DNA of 64,000 nucleotides. Source: Clostridia bacterium (GTDB lineage Bacteria > Bacillota > Clostridia > Christensenellales > Aristaeellaceae). The position numbers were made by a program, and so were the translations under genes. This document shows positions 24,018-35,927 of the stretch, piece after piece. The notes beneath the pieces were generated by a model. It was not told the DNA's origin, did no database searches, and saw nothing but the letters and a program-made list of their open reading frames with translations. How positions within the stretch are numbered: the stretch's first letter is position 1; each line of letters begins with the position of its first letter. Location: assembly GCA_017937655.1 (NCBI GenBank), contig JAGBDE010000008.1:1-64000 (forward strand), given 5' to 3'.

Positions 24018-26171
24018 ATGATTTCTTTCCAGGAACAGGAAAAAATTTTCCATTTGCAGGGAAATACTTACAGCTACATCCTCTGTGTGAAGGACGGCAT
24101 GCTGATGCACATGTACTGGGGCAAAAAGCTGCCCTCGGCGGACATCGGCTGCCTGTTTGCCCTCCACGGCGAAGGCGCGTCCTTTGACTCCGCATTCAGC
24201 CGGGCCCCCATGGAGGTTTTCACCCAGGAGAAGGGCTATTACGGCCAGCGGGCCATCAACCTGGTCAATCCCGCGGGGGACGACCTGCTCTCCCTGCGCT
24301 ACAAGGGCCACCGGATCTTTGCCGGCAAGAAGGCCCTCACCGGCCTGCCCTCTTCCTACATCGAGGACGAAACCGAAGCCGAAACCCTGGAAATTGACCT
24401 CCGGGACGCTTTCACCGGCGTGGTGGTCACCCTGAGCTACACCGTGTTCCGGGACTTTGACGTGCTGGCCCGCAGCATGGTCATCCTGAATAAGGGCGAC
24501 GCCCCTCTCACCCTGACCGACGCCCAGACCGCTGTGCATTTGCCCCGTGCAGAATACGAGATCATCCACCTGAAGGGCGCATGGGCCCGGGAACGGCACA
24601 TGCAGCGCATTCCCATGACCCAGGGCAATTTCTCCATCAAGAGCCGGCGGGGTGCGTCCGGCCATGAAAACAACCCCTTCATCGCCTTGGTCAGCCCCAG
24701 CACCACAGAATTTTCCGGCGACGTTTTTGCCATGACCCACGTGTATTCCGGCAGCTTCAGCGCCTCCGTGGAGGTGGGCATCGACTCCGCCCCCACCATG
24801 ATGATGGGCCTTTGCAGCGACGTTTTCTCCTGGAAGCTGGAGCCCGGCTGCTCCTTCCAGGCCCCGGAAGCCCTCCTCACCTACGCCCCGGACGGCCTCA
24901 ACGGCCTGAGCCACCGGATGCATCCCTTCATCCGCAAGCGCATCTGCCGCGGCGTATGGCGGGATCGGCCCCGGCCCGTGCTGATCAACAACTGGGAAGC
25001 CACCTATTTTGACTTTACCGCCGACAAGCTTTTCGATATCGCCAAGCGTGGCGCGGACATCGGCTGCGAGCTGTTCGTCATGGACGACGGCTGGTTTGGC
25101 AAGCGCAACACGGACAATTGCTCCCTGGGCGACTGGGTGGTCAACGAAGAGAAGCTGCCCGGCGGCCTGAAAGCCCTGGCCGACAGGATCACCAGCCTGG
25201 GCATCATGATGGGCCTGTGGGTGGAGCCGGAGATGTTCTCCCCGGACAGCGACCTCTATCGCGCTCACCCCGACTGGTGCCTGCATGTGGAAGGCCGGGA
25301 GCGCACCCAGGCCCGCCAGCAGCTGATCCTGGACCTGAGCCGCAAAGAGGTACAGGACTACATCATCGGCAGCATTTCCGCCGTGCTGCGCTCCGCATCC
25401 ATCTCCTACGTGAAGTGGGACATGAACCGCAACATGATGGAGGGCTTCAGCGCCGCTTTGCCCGCCGAGCGCAAAATGGAAACCCAGCACCGCTACATGC
25501 TGGGCCTGTACCGCGTCCTTTCGGAGATCACCTCCGCGTTCCCGGAAGTGCTGTTTGAAAGCTGCTCCGGCGGCGGCGGACGCTTTGACTGCGGCATCCT
25601 CTGCTATATGCCCCAGACCTGGACCAGCGACGACACCGACGCCTCCGAACGGGTCCGCATCCAGTACGGCACCTCCCTCATCTACCCGGCCAGCAGCATG
25701 GGCGCTCACGTCAGCGCCGTGCCCAACCACCAGACCGGCCGCACAACCCCCTTCCACACCCGCTGCAACGTGGCCATGGGCGGCAATTTCGGCTTCGAGC
25801 TGGATCTGAACAAGCTCTCCCCGGAAGACCTGGCCTGTGCAAAGCAGGCGGTGGACACGGTCAAAAAGCTCCGGGCCGTCATGCAGCAGGGTGAATATTC
25901 CCGCCTCATCGACCCGGCCAAACAAAACGGCCGCTCCGCCTGGCAGTACACCCACCAAAACCAGGTGGTGGTCTGCATCTACCAGGATTACAACGTGCCC
26001 AACATGTCCATCTGGTACGTGAAGCTGACCGGCCTGGAGGAATCCGCCGTCTACGAGGACCGGGAGCACGGCATCCGCACCACCGGCGCGGCGCTGATGA
26101 ACATCGGCCTGCCCTGCGGCCTGGCCCACCAGGATCACGAAAGCTGGGTCTACTGCTTTGAAAAACTGTAA
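24018..26171 (+). CDS. GH36 alpha-galactosidase
   Basis: 717 residues from the ATG at 24018 behind GAGGTG. N-terminal beta-sandwich, then the GH36 barrel with NNWEATYFDF, VMDDGWFGKRNTDN, WVEPEMFS, nucleophile Asp in YVKWDMNR, SCSGGGGRFD, and acid/base Asp in WTSDDTDASERV. No signal peptide, so it removes alpha-1,6-galactose from imported raffinose- or galactomannan-type oligosaccharides in the cytosol. Length is typical of bacterial tetrameric GH36 enzymes. It leads a plus-strand unit with the NAGPA-type and flavin reductase-like genes (14- and 20-bp gaps). Confidence 0.95.
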   Translation: MISFQEQEKIFHLQGNTYSYILCVKDGMLMHMYWGKKLPSADIGCLFALHGEGASFDSAFSRAPMEVFTQEKGYYGQRAINLVNPAGDDLLSLRYKGHRIFAGKKALTGLPSSYIEDETEAETLEIDLRDAFTGVVVTLSYTVFRDFDVLARSMVILNKGDAPLTLTDAQTAVHLPRAEYEIIHLKGAWARERHMQRIPMTQGNFSIKSRRGASGHENNPFIALVSPSTTEFSGDVFAMTHVYSGSFSASVEVGIDSAPTMMMGLCSDVFSWKLEPGCSFQAPEALLTYAPDGLNGLSHRMHPFIRKRICRGVWRDRPRPVLINNWEATYFDFTADKLFDIAKRGADIGCELFVMDDGWFGKRNTDNCSLGDWVVNEEKLPGGLKALADRITSLGIMMGLWVEPEMFSPDSDLYRAHPDWCLHVEGRERTQARQQLILDLSRKEVQDYIIGSISAVLRSASISYVKWDMNRNMMEGFSAALPAERKMETQHRYMLGLYRVLSEITSAFPEVLFESCSGGGGRFDCGILCYMPQTWTSDDTDASERVRIQYGTSLIYPASSMGAHVSAVPNHQTGRTTPFHTRCNVAMGGNFGFELDLNKLSPEDLACAKQAVDTVKKLRAVMQQGEYSRLIDPAKQNGRSAWQYTHQNQVVVCIYQDYNVPNMSIWYVKLTGLEESAVYEDREHGIRTTGAALMNIGLPCGLAHQDHESWVYCFEKL

Positions 26172-26185
26172 GAAAGGGTGATCCC

Positions 26186-27055
26186 ATGCGCAGGCTGCTC
26201 ATTCTTCTGCTGATTGTCTGCCTTTTGCCCCTTAACGCCCTGGCCGACCCCCTGCCGGAGTACCCCTACGCCTATTCCGGCCGGAAGGTGGCTTCCCACG
26301 ACTCGGACAGCCTCCGCTGGACGGTGGAGCGCATCACCGTGGACGATGTGACCTGCTACATCTCCAAAATCTGGATGGCCGACCCCGGCCGGCAGATCGG
26401 CAAGGCCACGGCGGACTGGCGCGAAAATGTGCTGGATACCGCGCAGATCGCCTACCGGGCGCCGGATGCGTCGCTGCTGATCAACGCCAGCGGCTACGTG
26501 ACCAGCCGCTACAGCTGGATCCCGGACAATTACCCCGGCACCAACAGCGACTACTATTTCACCCCGCTGGGTTCCCTTACCGTAACAAACGGCCAGGTCT
26601 ACCGCCACCTGGAGGGCGTGCCCTACTACGGCCTCACCCTGAACGAGGACGGCCTGCGCCTTCATGTGGGCGACGACCCTGCTAAGGTGCTGGCGGAAAA
26701 CCCCACCCAGACCTGGTCCTTCTACGTGGAATGCCCGGTCATCCAGGATCATCAGTCCATCCTGGATCCGGACTGGCGTTTCACCAACTCCACCGCCATG
26801 CGCACCATCATCGCCAAGATGGATGCGAACAACTACATCGTCCTCACCGTGACCCGGGACGGCTGGGGCCTTACCATGCAGCAATGCGTGGACTTCCTGC
26901 TGGAAGAGTTTGACCCGGAATGGGCCTACAACCTGGACGGCGGTCCCTCCAGCGCGCTGATGTACCGGGATCACAAGGGCCGGCTCAGGTCTATCTGGAA
27001 AAACGGCCAGGAAAACGTGGACATCATGACCTTTTCTGAACTCCCCAAAGAATGA
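26186..27055 (+). CDS. Secreted phosphodiester glycosidase-like (NAGPA) protein
   Basis: 289 residues with a signal peptide (RRLLILLLIVCLLPLNALA). Region from about 75 to the end shows NAGPA-domain signatures: INASGYV, NGQVYRHLEG, and LDGGPSSALMYRD, the DGGxSS motif of N-acetylglucosamine-1-phosphodiester alpha-N-acetylglucosaminidase-like proteins. In bacteria such domains trim phosphodiester-linked sugars on wall polymers or exopolysaccharide. Acts outside the membrane. Substrate unknown. Confidence 0.8.
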   Translation: MRRLLILLLIVCLLPLNALADPLPEYPYAYSGRKVASHDSDSLRWTVERITVDDVTCYISKIWMADPGRQIGKATADWRENVLDTAQIAYRAPDASLLINASGYVTSRYSWIPDNYPGTNSDYYFTPLGSLTVTNGQVYRHLEGVPYYGLTLNEDGLRLHVGDDPAKVLAENPTQTWSFYVECPVIQDHQSILDPDWRFTNSTAMRTIIAKMDANNYIVLTVTRDGWGLTMQQCVDFLLEEFDPEWAYNLDGGPSSALMYRDHKGRLRSIWKNGQENVDIMTFSELPKE

Positions 27056-27075
27056 CCCCCGAAAGGAGCCACACC

Positions 27076-27633
27076 ATGCGGAAAAATTTTGGCGCAAAGC
27101 CCATTCTCTACCCCCAGCCCGTGTTCATCATTGCCACCTACAATGAGGACGGCACCGCCAACGCCATGAACGCTGCCTGGGGCGGCATCAGCGAGAGCAA
27201 CCAGATCACCATGTGCATCGGCGATAATCACCGCACGGCCCGGAACGTCATGGCCCGCAAGGCCTTCACCGTCAGCATGGCCACCGCTGACTACGTCAGC
27301 CAGTGCGACTACGTGGGCATCGTTTCCGGCGACGATGTGCCGGACAAGCTGGCCCGCTGCGGCTTCCACACCAGCAAGAGCGCCTTCGTGGACGCGCCCC
27401 TCATCGACGAACTGCCCATGGCCGTGGAGTGCAAGCTGCTGAGCTACGACACGGAAACCTGCTGTATGATCGGCGAAGTGGTGAACGTGTGCGCCGAGGA
27501 ATCCGTGCTGACGGACGGCAAGATCGACCCCCAGAAGCTGCGGCCCATTACCTTTGACGGCATGAACCACACCTATCTGGCCCTGGGCGAGAAGGTGGGC
27601 AACGCCTTTGCAGATGGAATGAAGTGGAAATAA
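27076..27633 (+). CDS. Flavin reductase-like (FMN-binding split barrel) protein
   Basis: 185 residues from the ATG at 27076, behind GAAAGGAGCCACACC. FMN-binding split-barrel pattern PVFIIATYNEDGTANAMNAAW...IGDNHRTARNVMARKAFTVSM, typical of flavoredoxin and flavin reductase-like proteins. It would bind FMN and transfer electrons in the cytosol. Its link to the galactosidase genes is positional only. A strong terminator follows. Confidence 0.85.
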   Translation: MRKNFGAKPILYPQPVFIIATYNEDGTANAMNAAWGGISESNQITMCIGDNHRTARNVMARKAFTVSMATADYVSQCDYVGIVSGDDVPDKLARCGFHTSKSAFVDAPLIDELPMAVECKLLSYDTETCCMIGEVVNVCAEESVLTDGKIDPQKLRPITFDGMNHTYLALGEKVGNAFADGMKWK

Positions 27634-27645
27634 TCATCCAACAAA

Positions 27646-27678
27646 AAAAGCTCTCCTCATTCGGTAAGGAGAGCTTTT
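27646..27678. terminator. Bidirectional terminator
   Basis: Perfect 12-bp arms AAAAGCTCTCCT / AGGAGAGCTTTT separating the flavin reductase-like gene from the convergent GH51 unit. Confidence 0.9.
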
Positions 27679-27697
27679 CTTGTGTCAATGTCTATCG

Positions 27698-27781
27698 TTA
27701 TTTGTCCATCCGGCTGAAAATCCGGTCCAGAACGATGATGGCCACAATCGGCAGAAAAACGAACGTCAGCAGGATTCCCAT
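27698..27781 (-). CDS. 27-residue single-helix membrane peptide
   Basis: An ATG at 27781 preceded by AAAAGGAGGCAGAAA opens a 27-codon frame ending in TAA: MGILLTFVFLP then IVAIIVLDRIFSRMDK. One hydrophobic helix of about 18 residues followed by a short basic/acidic tail, the usual form of regulatory membrane miniproteins. It lies 41 bp downstream of the GH51 gene on the same strand and just before the shared terminator, so it is probably translated from the same message. Confidence 0.6.
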   Translation of the reverse strand: MGILLTFVFLPIVAIIVLDRIFSRMDK

Positions 27782-27822
27782 TTTCTGCCTCCTTTTCCTC
27801 GGATGGTTTTTTGAACAAAGGC

Positions 27823-29361
<1,539 letters not shown>

Positions 29362-29404
29362 TCATTGTATTTCCGTTGCATGTACGGACAACTTGTCTTG
29401 CCTG

Positions 29405-29434
29405 AGTATACCATAAAAACCCAGCATCTGGCAA
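29405..29434 (-). promoter_or_regulatory. Promoter of the GH51 unit
   Basis: Minus strand TTGCCA, 18 bp, TATACT with TGG before the -10. Confidence 0.65.
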
Positions 29435-29490
29435 GCAAAACCGTCCGCTTCCCAGGCAAATCAAAATACCGATAAAGAACAAAAAACGCC

Positions 29491-29519
29491 TTGCCAACAG
29501 GTAGGCCGATGTATATTAT
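29491..29519 (+). promoter_or_regulatory. Promoter of the peptide transport operon
   Basis: TTGCCA, 17 bp, TATTAT, 39 bp before the start of the binding-protein gene, which has CAAAGGAGG. Confidence 0.7.
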
Positions 29520-29557
29520 TAAAGATAAATTCTGTTATCCCGCAAAGGAGGATTTCC

Positions 29558-31486
29558 ATGAAGCGCATTCTTGCTTTCCTGCTGACTCTGGTTATGGTGT
29601 TCAGCCTGGCCGCCACCGCTGTGGCCGAGGATCCCGCCGCTGCCGCGCAGGCCATCCTGGACGGCAAAACCTTTGAGCGTACCTACAACACCTACTTCTC
29701 TTCTTCCTACGCCTCTTTCAACTACTACAGCACCTCTTACGCCACCGTGCGTGAGATCGTGGCCAACTGCATCGATGGTCTGGTCGAGCCCGACATCTAC
29801 GGCGTGTACCAGCCCTCCCTGGCCGAAAGCTGGACCGTGAACGAGGACCAGACCGTCTGGACCTTCAAGATCCGCGAAGGCCTCAAGTGGGTCGACCACA
29901 CCGGCGCCGAAACCGAATACGCCCTGACCGCTCAGGACTTCGTGGACGGCATCCGCTACATCGGCGATCCCCTGAACGACGCTTACTCCCTGCGCGTGGT
30001 CCGCAACCTGATCTCCGGCCTGTATGACTACTACTGGCTGCTGGACGACATCGACTGCGGCAACGTGACCGATAAGAACCGTGACGAAGTTGTGGCTTCC
30101 TTCGACGAGATGGTCGGCGTGAAGGCCATTGACGAATACACCGTGGAGTACCGCCTGGAAAACAGCGCTCCCTACTTCCTCAGCCTGATTGAGAGCAGCA
30201 TGCTGATGCTGCCCGTGGAATACGACTACGCCATGGCCATGGGCGATGACTTCGCCGTGGACAACGAGCACATGCTCTACTGCGGCGCTTACTACGTATC
30301 CGCCTTCGAGCGTGACAAGGCCATCACCCTGACTGCCAACCCCCACTACTGGGATCTGGAGCACATCACTCTGGATACCGTGGAATACCAGATGATCCCC
30401 GACGGCACCACCTCTCTGGAAATGTTCAAGCGCGGCATGACCGACTACACCAGCGTGGAAGCCGAAGCTTATGACTCCCTGGTTGGCACCGAGTGGGAAG
30501 ACAACCTGCTGCCCACCGACCACTCCTTCTCCACCAACTACCTGTGGCTTGACTTCGCCGGCGAAAACCCTGAGTTCAACGCCTTCATCAACAACGAGAA
30601 CTTCCGTAAGGCCCTGCTGTACTCCATGGACCGTGAAGTGCTGGCCGCCCTGCGTGAGCCCATCGATCCTTCCCGTATCCTGCGCAACACCATCAACGCC
30701 GAGGGCGCTATCTACGACAGCAACGGCGTGGATTACACCGATTACGAGCCCCTGAAGACCATCAAGGAAACCAACTACAACCAGCCCGATCTGGCCCGTG
30801 AATACATGGACAAGGCCATCGCCGAGCTGTGCGACGCTGACGGCAACATCATCGGCGTGGAACCCACCACCGTTGATTACCTGCCCGTTTGCTCCTTCGA
30901 CGTGGACGGCAAGCTGCCCGTGACCATCTGCTACGTTGGTACCGACGACGAAGGCGAAATCATCATGGCTCAGCTGTTCAAGGCCATGATCGAGGAATCC
31001 CTGGGCGCCGAGAACGTTGACTTCCAGATCCAGGCCTTCAGCGGCTGGACCTACGGCACCGTGGCCGATCCCCTGAACTACGACATCTACTTCGACTCCC
31101 TGTCCACCGGCTATGCCGATCCTTCCGGCATCCTGACCCGCATCACCACCGACGGCGCCGAGAACGTTGGCAAGTACAATGTTCCCGAGTTCGACGCCCT
31201 GATCGAAAAGGCTCTGGCCGCCCCCACCTTCGAGGAGCGCCTGCAGTACTTCGCAGAGGCTGAAGCCTACATCTGCGACAACGGCTTCATCATCCCCTTC
31301 ATCTCCTCTCTGCGCGGCTACTACATGAGCTATTCCGTGCCCTACACCTCTCCCCTGACCCTGTACGGCAACAGCAAGTACAAGGGCACTCTGGTCATGG
31401 CCGAGCCCCTGACCCAGGAAGAGTTTGCCATCCTGGACACCGCTTATGAAATGGAACGTGAAAAGGCTCTGAGCAACGCCGAATAA
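29558..31486 (+). CDS. Oligopeptide-type ABC substrate-binding protein
   Basis: 642 residues, family SBP_bac_5 (OppA/DppA). Signal peptide KRILAFLLTLVMVFSLAATAVA followed by EDP; there is no lipobox Cys, unusual for a Gram-positive binding protein. Domain signatures include LAESWTVNEDQTVWTFKIREGLKWVD, FVDGIRY, and FRKALLYSMDREVL. It is longer than the usual 530-550 residues. First gene of a plus-strand operon; a terminator-like hairpin after it (31503-31540) would make it the most abundant product. The cargo is probably peptides or other amides judged by the downstream peptidases. Confidence 0.92.
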   Translation: MKRILAFLLTLVMVFSLAATAVAEDPAAAAQAILDGKTFERTYNTYFSSSYASFNYYSTSYATVREIVANCIDGLVEPDIYGVYQPSLAESWTVNEDQTVWTFKIREGLKWVDHTGAETEYALTAQDFVDGIRYIGDPLNDAYSLRVVRNLISGLYDYYWLLDDIDCGNVTDKNRDEVVASFDEMVGVKAIDEYTVEYRLENSAPYFLSLIESSMLMLPVEYDYAMAMGDDFAVDNEHMLYCGAYYVSAFERDKAITLTANPHYWDLEHITLDTVEYQMIPDGTTSLEMFKRGMTDYTSVEAEAYDSLVGTEWEDNLLPTDHSFSTNYLWLDFAGENPEFNAFINNENFRKALLYSMDREVLAALREPIDPSRILRNTINAEGAIYDSNGVDYTDYEPLKTIKETNYNQPDLAREYMDKAIAELCDADGNIIGVEPTTVDYLPVCSFDVDGKLPVTICYVGTDDEGEIIMAQLFKAMIEESLGAENVDFQIQAFSGWTYGTVADPLNYDIYFDSLSTGYADPSGILTRITTDGAENVGKYNVPEFDALIEKALAAPTFEERLQYFAEAEAYICDNGFIIPFISSLRGYYMSYSVPYTSPLTLYGNSKYKGTLVMAEPLTQEEFAILDTAYEMEREKALSNAE

Positions 31487-31502
31487 TTGCCCCATATATC
31501 CG

Positions 31503-31540
31503 CTTCGTCCTGCTCCACGCGGGCAGGACGAAGTTTTTTT
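31503..31540 (+). terminator. Intercistronic terminator after the binding-protein gene
   Basis: 11-bp stem CTTCGTCCTGC / GCAGGACGAAG followed by seven T. Partial read-through would feed the permease genes. Confidence 0.85.
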
Positions 31541-31567
31541 GGAAATTGATTCACCCCGGAGGCCGCC

Positions 31568-32506
31568 ATGGGAAAGTACATCCTGAAACGAACCCTCAAC
31601 TCCATCCTCACCGTCGCAATTGTTTTTGTGGCGGTCTTTATGCTGCTTCGGCTCATGCCCCTCAGCGGCTATTTCCCCCAAGAAATGCTGAAGGAGACCG
31701 ATGAAGCCACCCGCATGACCTATCTTCGCAACCAGGGCCTGCTGGACCATCCGCTGGTGCAGCTGGGCCGTTTTGTGAAAAACCTGTTCAAGGGCGACCT
31801 GGGCCGCAGCCTGACGGTGTACCCCAAGGTGCCCATTTCCACTTTGCTGAAAGAAAAGATCCCGGTGACCGCCGCCTTCGGCTTTGCCAGCATGCTGCTG
31901 GGCATTGTGCTGGGCCTGTCCCTGGGCATGCTGATGGTCCGCTACAAGGACCGCTGGGGCGATCGCCTCGGCACCGGCTACATCCTTGCCGTGCGCGCCA
32001 TTCCCAGCCTGATCTATCTGTTTTTTATCCAGGTATGGGTGTCCCTGTGGCTGAATTTGCCCATGGTGTTTGACAAGGATATCCCCTCCTCCTGGATTTT
32101 GCCCGTCATCTGCCTGAGCCTTGGCAGCATTGCATGGTACGCCCTGTGGCTGCGCCGCTTCATGGTGGACGAAGAAAACAAGGACTACGTCAAGTTTGCG
32201 CTTGTGAAGGGCCTTCCCAAAAAGGAAGTCTGGCGCAGGCACATCTTCAAGAATGCGATTATCCCGCTGGTCATCTACCTGCCCAGCGATTTGCTTTTTA
32301 TTATTTCCGGCTCTCTGGTCATCGAGACCCTGTACGCCATTCCCGGCACCGGCGGCCTGCTGACCACCGCCATCAAGAACCAGGACAACAACCTGGTGCA
32401 GATCATTGTGCTGATGTACGCCGTGCTTTCCGTGCTGGGCGTATTCCTGGGCGACCTTCTGGTGGCTGCAGTTGACCCGCGTATCACGCTGACGGAGGAT
32501 AAATGA
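31568..32506 (+). CDS. Peptide ABC permease, OppB/DppB type
   Basis: 312 residues, N-terminal helix ILTVAIVFVAVFMLLRLMP then a large external loop and five helices. Permease EAA loop VKFALVKGLPKKEVWRRHIFKNA contacts the ATPases. The final region IETLYAIPGTGGLL is typical of OppB. Overlaps the next permease gene by four bases (ATGA). Confidence 0.93.
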   Translation: MGKYILKRTLNSILTVAIVFVAVFMLLRLMPLSGYFPQEMLKETDEATRMTYLRNQGLLDHPLVQLGRFVKNLFKGDLGRSLTVYPKVPISTLLKEKIPVTAAFGFASMLLGIVLGLSLGMLMVRYKDRWGDRLGTGYILAVRAIPSLIYLFFIQVWVSLWLNLPMVFDKDIPSSWILPVICLSLGSIAWYALWLRRFMVDEENKDYVKFALVKGLPKKEVWRRHIFKNAIIPLVIYLPSDLLFIISGSLVIETLYAIPGTGGLLTTAIKNQDNNLVQIIVLMYAVLSVLGVFLGDLLVAAVDPRITLTEDK

Positions 32507-33447
32507 CGATGGAAAATACAGAAAAAAACATCTCGCTGAATCCTCTGAAATTCCGGGCGAAGGTCTTCGACCAGATTGCCAGCGAGGATACCGGCTATTC
32601 CAACTACTCCTACTGGCGCTCCACTTTCCGCACCTTCTTCAAGAACAAAGCGGTCATGGTGCTGGTCATCCTGATCGTGGCCATCATTGTGATGAGTTTT
32701 GTCTACCCCATCATTTCCGACATCGACCCCAACAAGGTGGCCCTGAAGCGCAAGGAATGGAACCAGCGTCCCAGCTGGGAGCACTGGTTCGGCACGGATA
32801 CTTTGGGCCGGGACATCTGGACCCGCTCCTGGTACGGCGTGCGCAACTCCTTCCTGCTGGCCTTCTGCATCGCCCTGTCCGACGTGGGCATCGGCATGAT
32901 CGTGGGTGCCATCTGGGGCTACAACAAGAAGCTGGATCCCATCATGATCGAGATCTACAACGTCATCACCAATATTCCCTCCACGGTGTATCTGGTGCTG
33001 CTGGCCTACATCATGAACACCAGCTACCTGACCCTGTTTATTTCCATGGCCTCCCGCGGGTGGATCGTGGAAGCCCGCTTCTTCCGCAACCGCATCCTGT
33101 CCATCCGTGACAGCGAGTACAACATGGCCTCCCGCTGCCTGGGCACCCCCATGCGGCGCATCGCCACCAAGAACATCATCCCCCACATCATCAGCCTGAT
33201 CATCATGGAGGCTGCGCTGTGCATTCCCTACTCCATCGGCTCCGAGGTTTTCCTGGGCTTTGTGGGCGTTGGCCTGCCGGTGGAAGCCATCACCCTGGGC
33301 AATATCGTCAACCAGGGCCGCGCCTCCTTCACGCTGCATCCCTACCAGATGCTGCTTCCCACCATCATCCTGTGCATCATTACGGTGGCCTTCTACGTCA
33401 TCGGCAATAAGTTTGCCGACGCGTCCGACCCCCGTAACCACGTGTAA
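32503..33447 (+). CDS. Peptide ABC permease, OppC/DppC type
   Basis: 314 residues. N-terminal OppC-type cytosolic segment, first helix [20 protein letters not shown], then [23 protein letters not shown], the OppC signature, and EAA loop [21 protein letters not shown]. Forms the membrane channel with the OppB-type partner. Confidence 0.93.
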   Translation: MTMENTEKNISLNPLKFRAKVFDQIASEDTGYSNYSYWRSTFRTFFKNKAVMVLVILIVAIIVMSFVYPIISDIDPNKVALKRKEWNQRPSWEHWFGTDTLGRDIWTRSWYGVRNSFLLAFCIALSDVGIGMIVGAIWGYNKKLDPIMIEIYNVITNIPSTVYLVLLAYIMNTSYLTLFISMASRGWIVEARFFRNRILSIRDSEYNMASRCLGTPMRRIATKNIIPHIISLIIMEAALCIPYSIGSEVFLGFVGVGLPVEAITLGNIVNQGRASFTLHPYQMLLPTIILCIITVAFYVIGNKFADASDPRNHV

Positions 33448-33464
33448 GAAAGGGGTCAAAGTCT

Positions 33465-35462
33465 ATGCAGAACAACGGACACATCGGCCCCTGCATCTTC
33501 TCCGCCAAGGACGTGGAGATCCAGTTCAACCTGCGGGGCAAGACCCTGACCGCCGTGCGCAAGGCCAGCCTGGACCTGTATGAGGGCGAGACCCTGGCCA
33601 TCGTGGGCGAAAGCGGCAGCGGCAAATCCGTGTTTACCAAGTCCTTCATCGGCATGCTGGACAAAAACGGCAGCGTCACCGGCGGCAGCCTCAGCTACCG
33701 GGGCGAGGAAATTTCCAAGTACACCACGGAGAAGGAATGGCTCCACATCCGGGGCAAGAAGATCGCCATGGTGTTCCAGGATCCCATGACTTCCTTGAAT
33801 CCTGTCCGCACCATCGGCGAGCAGATCACGGAGGTCATCACCTGGCATTTTGGCACGCCTCACGCCCAGGCCAAGCAGGAAGCCATTGAGCTGCTTCGCA
33901 AGGTAGGCATTCAGGATGCCGAGACCCGCTACAAGCAATATCCTCACGAGTTTTCCGGCGGCATGCGCCAGCGGGTGGTCATCGCCACCGCCATCGCCTG
34001 CCGGCCCGAGATCCTCATCTGCGACGAACCCACCACCGCCCTGGACGTGACTGTCCAGGCCCAGATCTTGAACCTGATCCGGGAACTGCAGCGGGAGATG
34101 AAAATGACGGTGGTTTACATCACCCACGACCTGGGCGTTGTGGCCAACGTGGCCGACTGGGTGGCCGTCATGTACGCAGGCCAGATTGTGGAATACGGCA
34201 CCGTCCGGGAAATTTTCAGCGAGGCCGTGCACCCCTACACCAAGGCTTTGCTCCAGTCCATGCCCCAGCTGGGTGTGAAGGGCCATGACCTCTACTCCAT
34301 CCAGGGCACGCCCCCCAACCTGTTCAAGGAAATCCAGGGCGATGCCTTCGCCCCCCGGAACCCGGACGCCATGGAGATTGACTTTGAAGAAGAGCCGCCC
34401 ATGTTCCAGGTATCGGACACCCACTTTGCCAAAACCTGGCTGATGCACCCCTACGCGGATGAGCACAGGCAGGAGCTGGAGAAGCGGGCCGCCCAGCAGA
34501 AGGAGCAGCAGAAGCCTGCCCAGCCCTTCCAGTATGAAGGCGCGGAAAAGCTGCTGGAAGTAAAGGCTCTGACCGTCAAGTTCAAGCTGGGCGACCGGGA
34601 GTTCAAGGCGGTGGACAACGTCAGCTTTGACATTTTCAAGGGCGAAACCCTGTCCCTGGTGGGCGAGAGCGGCAGCGGCAAGACCACCATCGGCCGGGCC
34701 ATCCTGCGCATCTACAACAAGGTGGACGGCAGCATCCTCTTCAAGGGCGAGAAGATCAACGGCAAGATCGACCGCAAAAAGGCCAAGGATCTGCACATGC
34801 AGATGCAGATGATCTTCCAGGATCCCATGGCCTCCCTGAACGAGCGGGCCAAGGTGGACTACATCATTTCCGAGGGTCTGTACAACTACCACCTGTTTGA
34901 CAACAAGGAAGACCGCCTGGCCAAGGTGGAAAAGATCATGGGCGAGGTGGGCCTCAGCAGCGATTTCTCCTCCCGCTTCCCCCACGAGTTTTCCGGCGGA
35001 CAGCGGCAGCGCATCGGCATTGCCCGCAGCCTGGTCATGAACCCGGACTTTGTGGTGGCGGACGAGCCCATCTCCGCGCTGGACGTTTCCATCCGGGCCC
35101 AGGTCATCAACCTGCTCAACAAAATGAAGCGGGAGCGTTCCCTCACCTACCTGTTCATTGCCCACGACCTGTCCGTGGTGCGGTTCATTTCTGACCGCAT
35201 CGCCGTGATCAACAAGGGCCGCATTGTGGAACTGGCCGAGTGCGAGGAACTGTTCCGTCACCCCCTGCACCCCTACACCAAGGCTCTGCTTTCCGCCGTG
35301 CCCTACCCCGACCCGGACGTGGAGCGCAGCAAGCAGCTCATCAGCTACGATCCCTCCATGCACGATTACAGCGTGGACAAGCCCGTGTGGACGGAGATCC
35401 TGCCCGGCCACTTCATCCTGGCCAATCAGCAGGAACTGGACGCCTATCGGCAGGAGCTGTAA
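33465..35462 (+). CDS. Fused OppD-OppF ATPase
   Basis: 665 residues, two ABC ATPases in one chain. First domain: [26 protein letters not shown], then an oligopeptide-transporter C-terminal extension. Linker of about 50 residues rich in Glu/Lys/Gln ([16 protein letters not shown], 350-370). Second domain: [26 protein letters not shown]. Normally OppD and OppF are separate. The conserved Cys cluster often seen in OppD/DppD extensions for Fe-S binding is not obvious. It energises peptide import. Confidence 0.93.
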   Translation: MQNNGHIGPCIFSAKDVEIQFNLRGKTLTAVRKASLDLYEGETLAIVGESGSGKSVFTKSFIGMLDKNGSVTGGSLSYRGEEISKYTTEKEWLHIRGKKIAMVFQDPMTSLNPVRTIGEQITEVITWHFGTPHAQAKQEAIELLRKVGIQDAETRYKQYPHEFSGGMRQRVVIATAIACRPEILICDEPTTALDVTVQAQILNLIRELQREMKMTVVYITHDLGVVANVADWVAVMYAGQIVEYGTVREIFSEAVHPYTKALLQSMPQLGVKGHDLYSIQGTPPNLFKEIQGDAFAPRNPDAMEIDFEEEPPMFQVSDTHFAKTWLMHPYADEHRQELEKRAAQQKEQQKPAQPFQYEGAEKLLEVKALTVKFKLGDREFKAVDNVSFDIFKGETLSLVGESGSGKTTIGRAILRIYNKVDGSILFKGEKINGKIDRKKAKDLHMQMQMIFQDPMASLNERAKVDYIISEGLYNYHLFDNKEDRLAKVEKIMGEVGLSSDFSSRFPHEFSGGQRQRIGIARSLVMNPDFVVADEPISALDVSIRAQVINLLNKMKRERSLTYLFIAHDLSVVRFISDRIAVINKGRIVELAECEELFRHPLHPYTKALLSAVPYPDPDVERSKQLISYDPSMHDYSVDKPVWTEILPGHFILANQQELDAYRQEL

Positions 35463-35465
35463 ACC

Positions 35466-35912
35466 ATGCAGCCAACGGAACGCAAGCAATTTTTCCGCCT
35501 GATCTACAAGCGGGGCTTCCAGTACCTGGGAGCCGGGCTGGTCATCGCGCTGCTGATTGGCACGCTGCTGGGCGGGGGCATCTACATGGTCAATGCCGTG
35601 TGCGCCCTGGGCTTTGTGCTGATCTGCTGGGGCTGGTTTACCTACCTGAAATTAACCGGCATGCGGTTTTTTCAGCGCAGGAAAAACCAGAAAAAGAAAG
35701 TGCCCTTCATGCTGCGCCGCTTCAAGGAGGAAAAGCCCCACCGGCCTTCCTTCCAGATGGACGCCACCGACTTTGACGACGACCTGACCTCCGCCACCGT
35801 GACCAGCGAAGAAAACTTCGACGAAAAGCAGCGGGATCGGGCCCATGCCATCGCCCGGGCAGCCGCCGGGGTGCTGATGGTCATCTTTTCCTTTATCATT
35901 CCCATTTCCTGA
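35466..35912 (+). CDS. Small membrane protein of the peptide operon
   Basis: 148 residues, 3 bp after the ATPase gene. Two N-terminal helices (YLGAGLVIALLIGTLLGGGIY and AVCALGFVLICWGWFTYL), a cytosolic acidic loop (MDATDFDDDLTSATVTSEENFDE), and a C-terminal helix (AAAGVLMVIFSFIIPIS). Family not recognised. Its tight position suggests an accessory function in the transport operon. Confidence 0.7.
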   Translation: MQPTERKQFFRLIYKRGFQYLGAGLVIALLIGTLLGGGIYMVNAVCALGFVLICWGWFTYLKLTGMRFFQRRKNQKKKVPFMLRRFKEEKPHRPSFQMDATDFDDDLTSATVTSEENFDEKQRDRAHAIARAAAGVLMVIFSFIIPIS

Positions 35913-35927
35913 TTGGAGGTTCATCCC

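Noticed and set aside
29519-32242. A 907-codon minus-strand frame
   Set aside because: Antisense of the peptide binding-protein and permease genes, with no motif or start signal.
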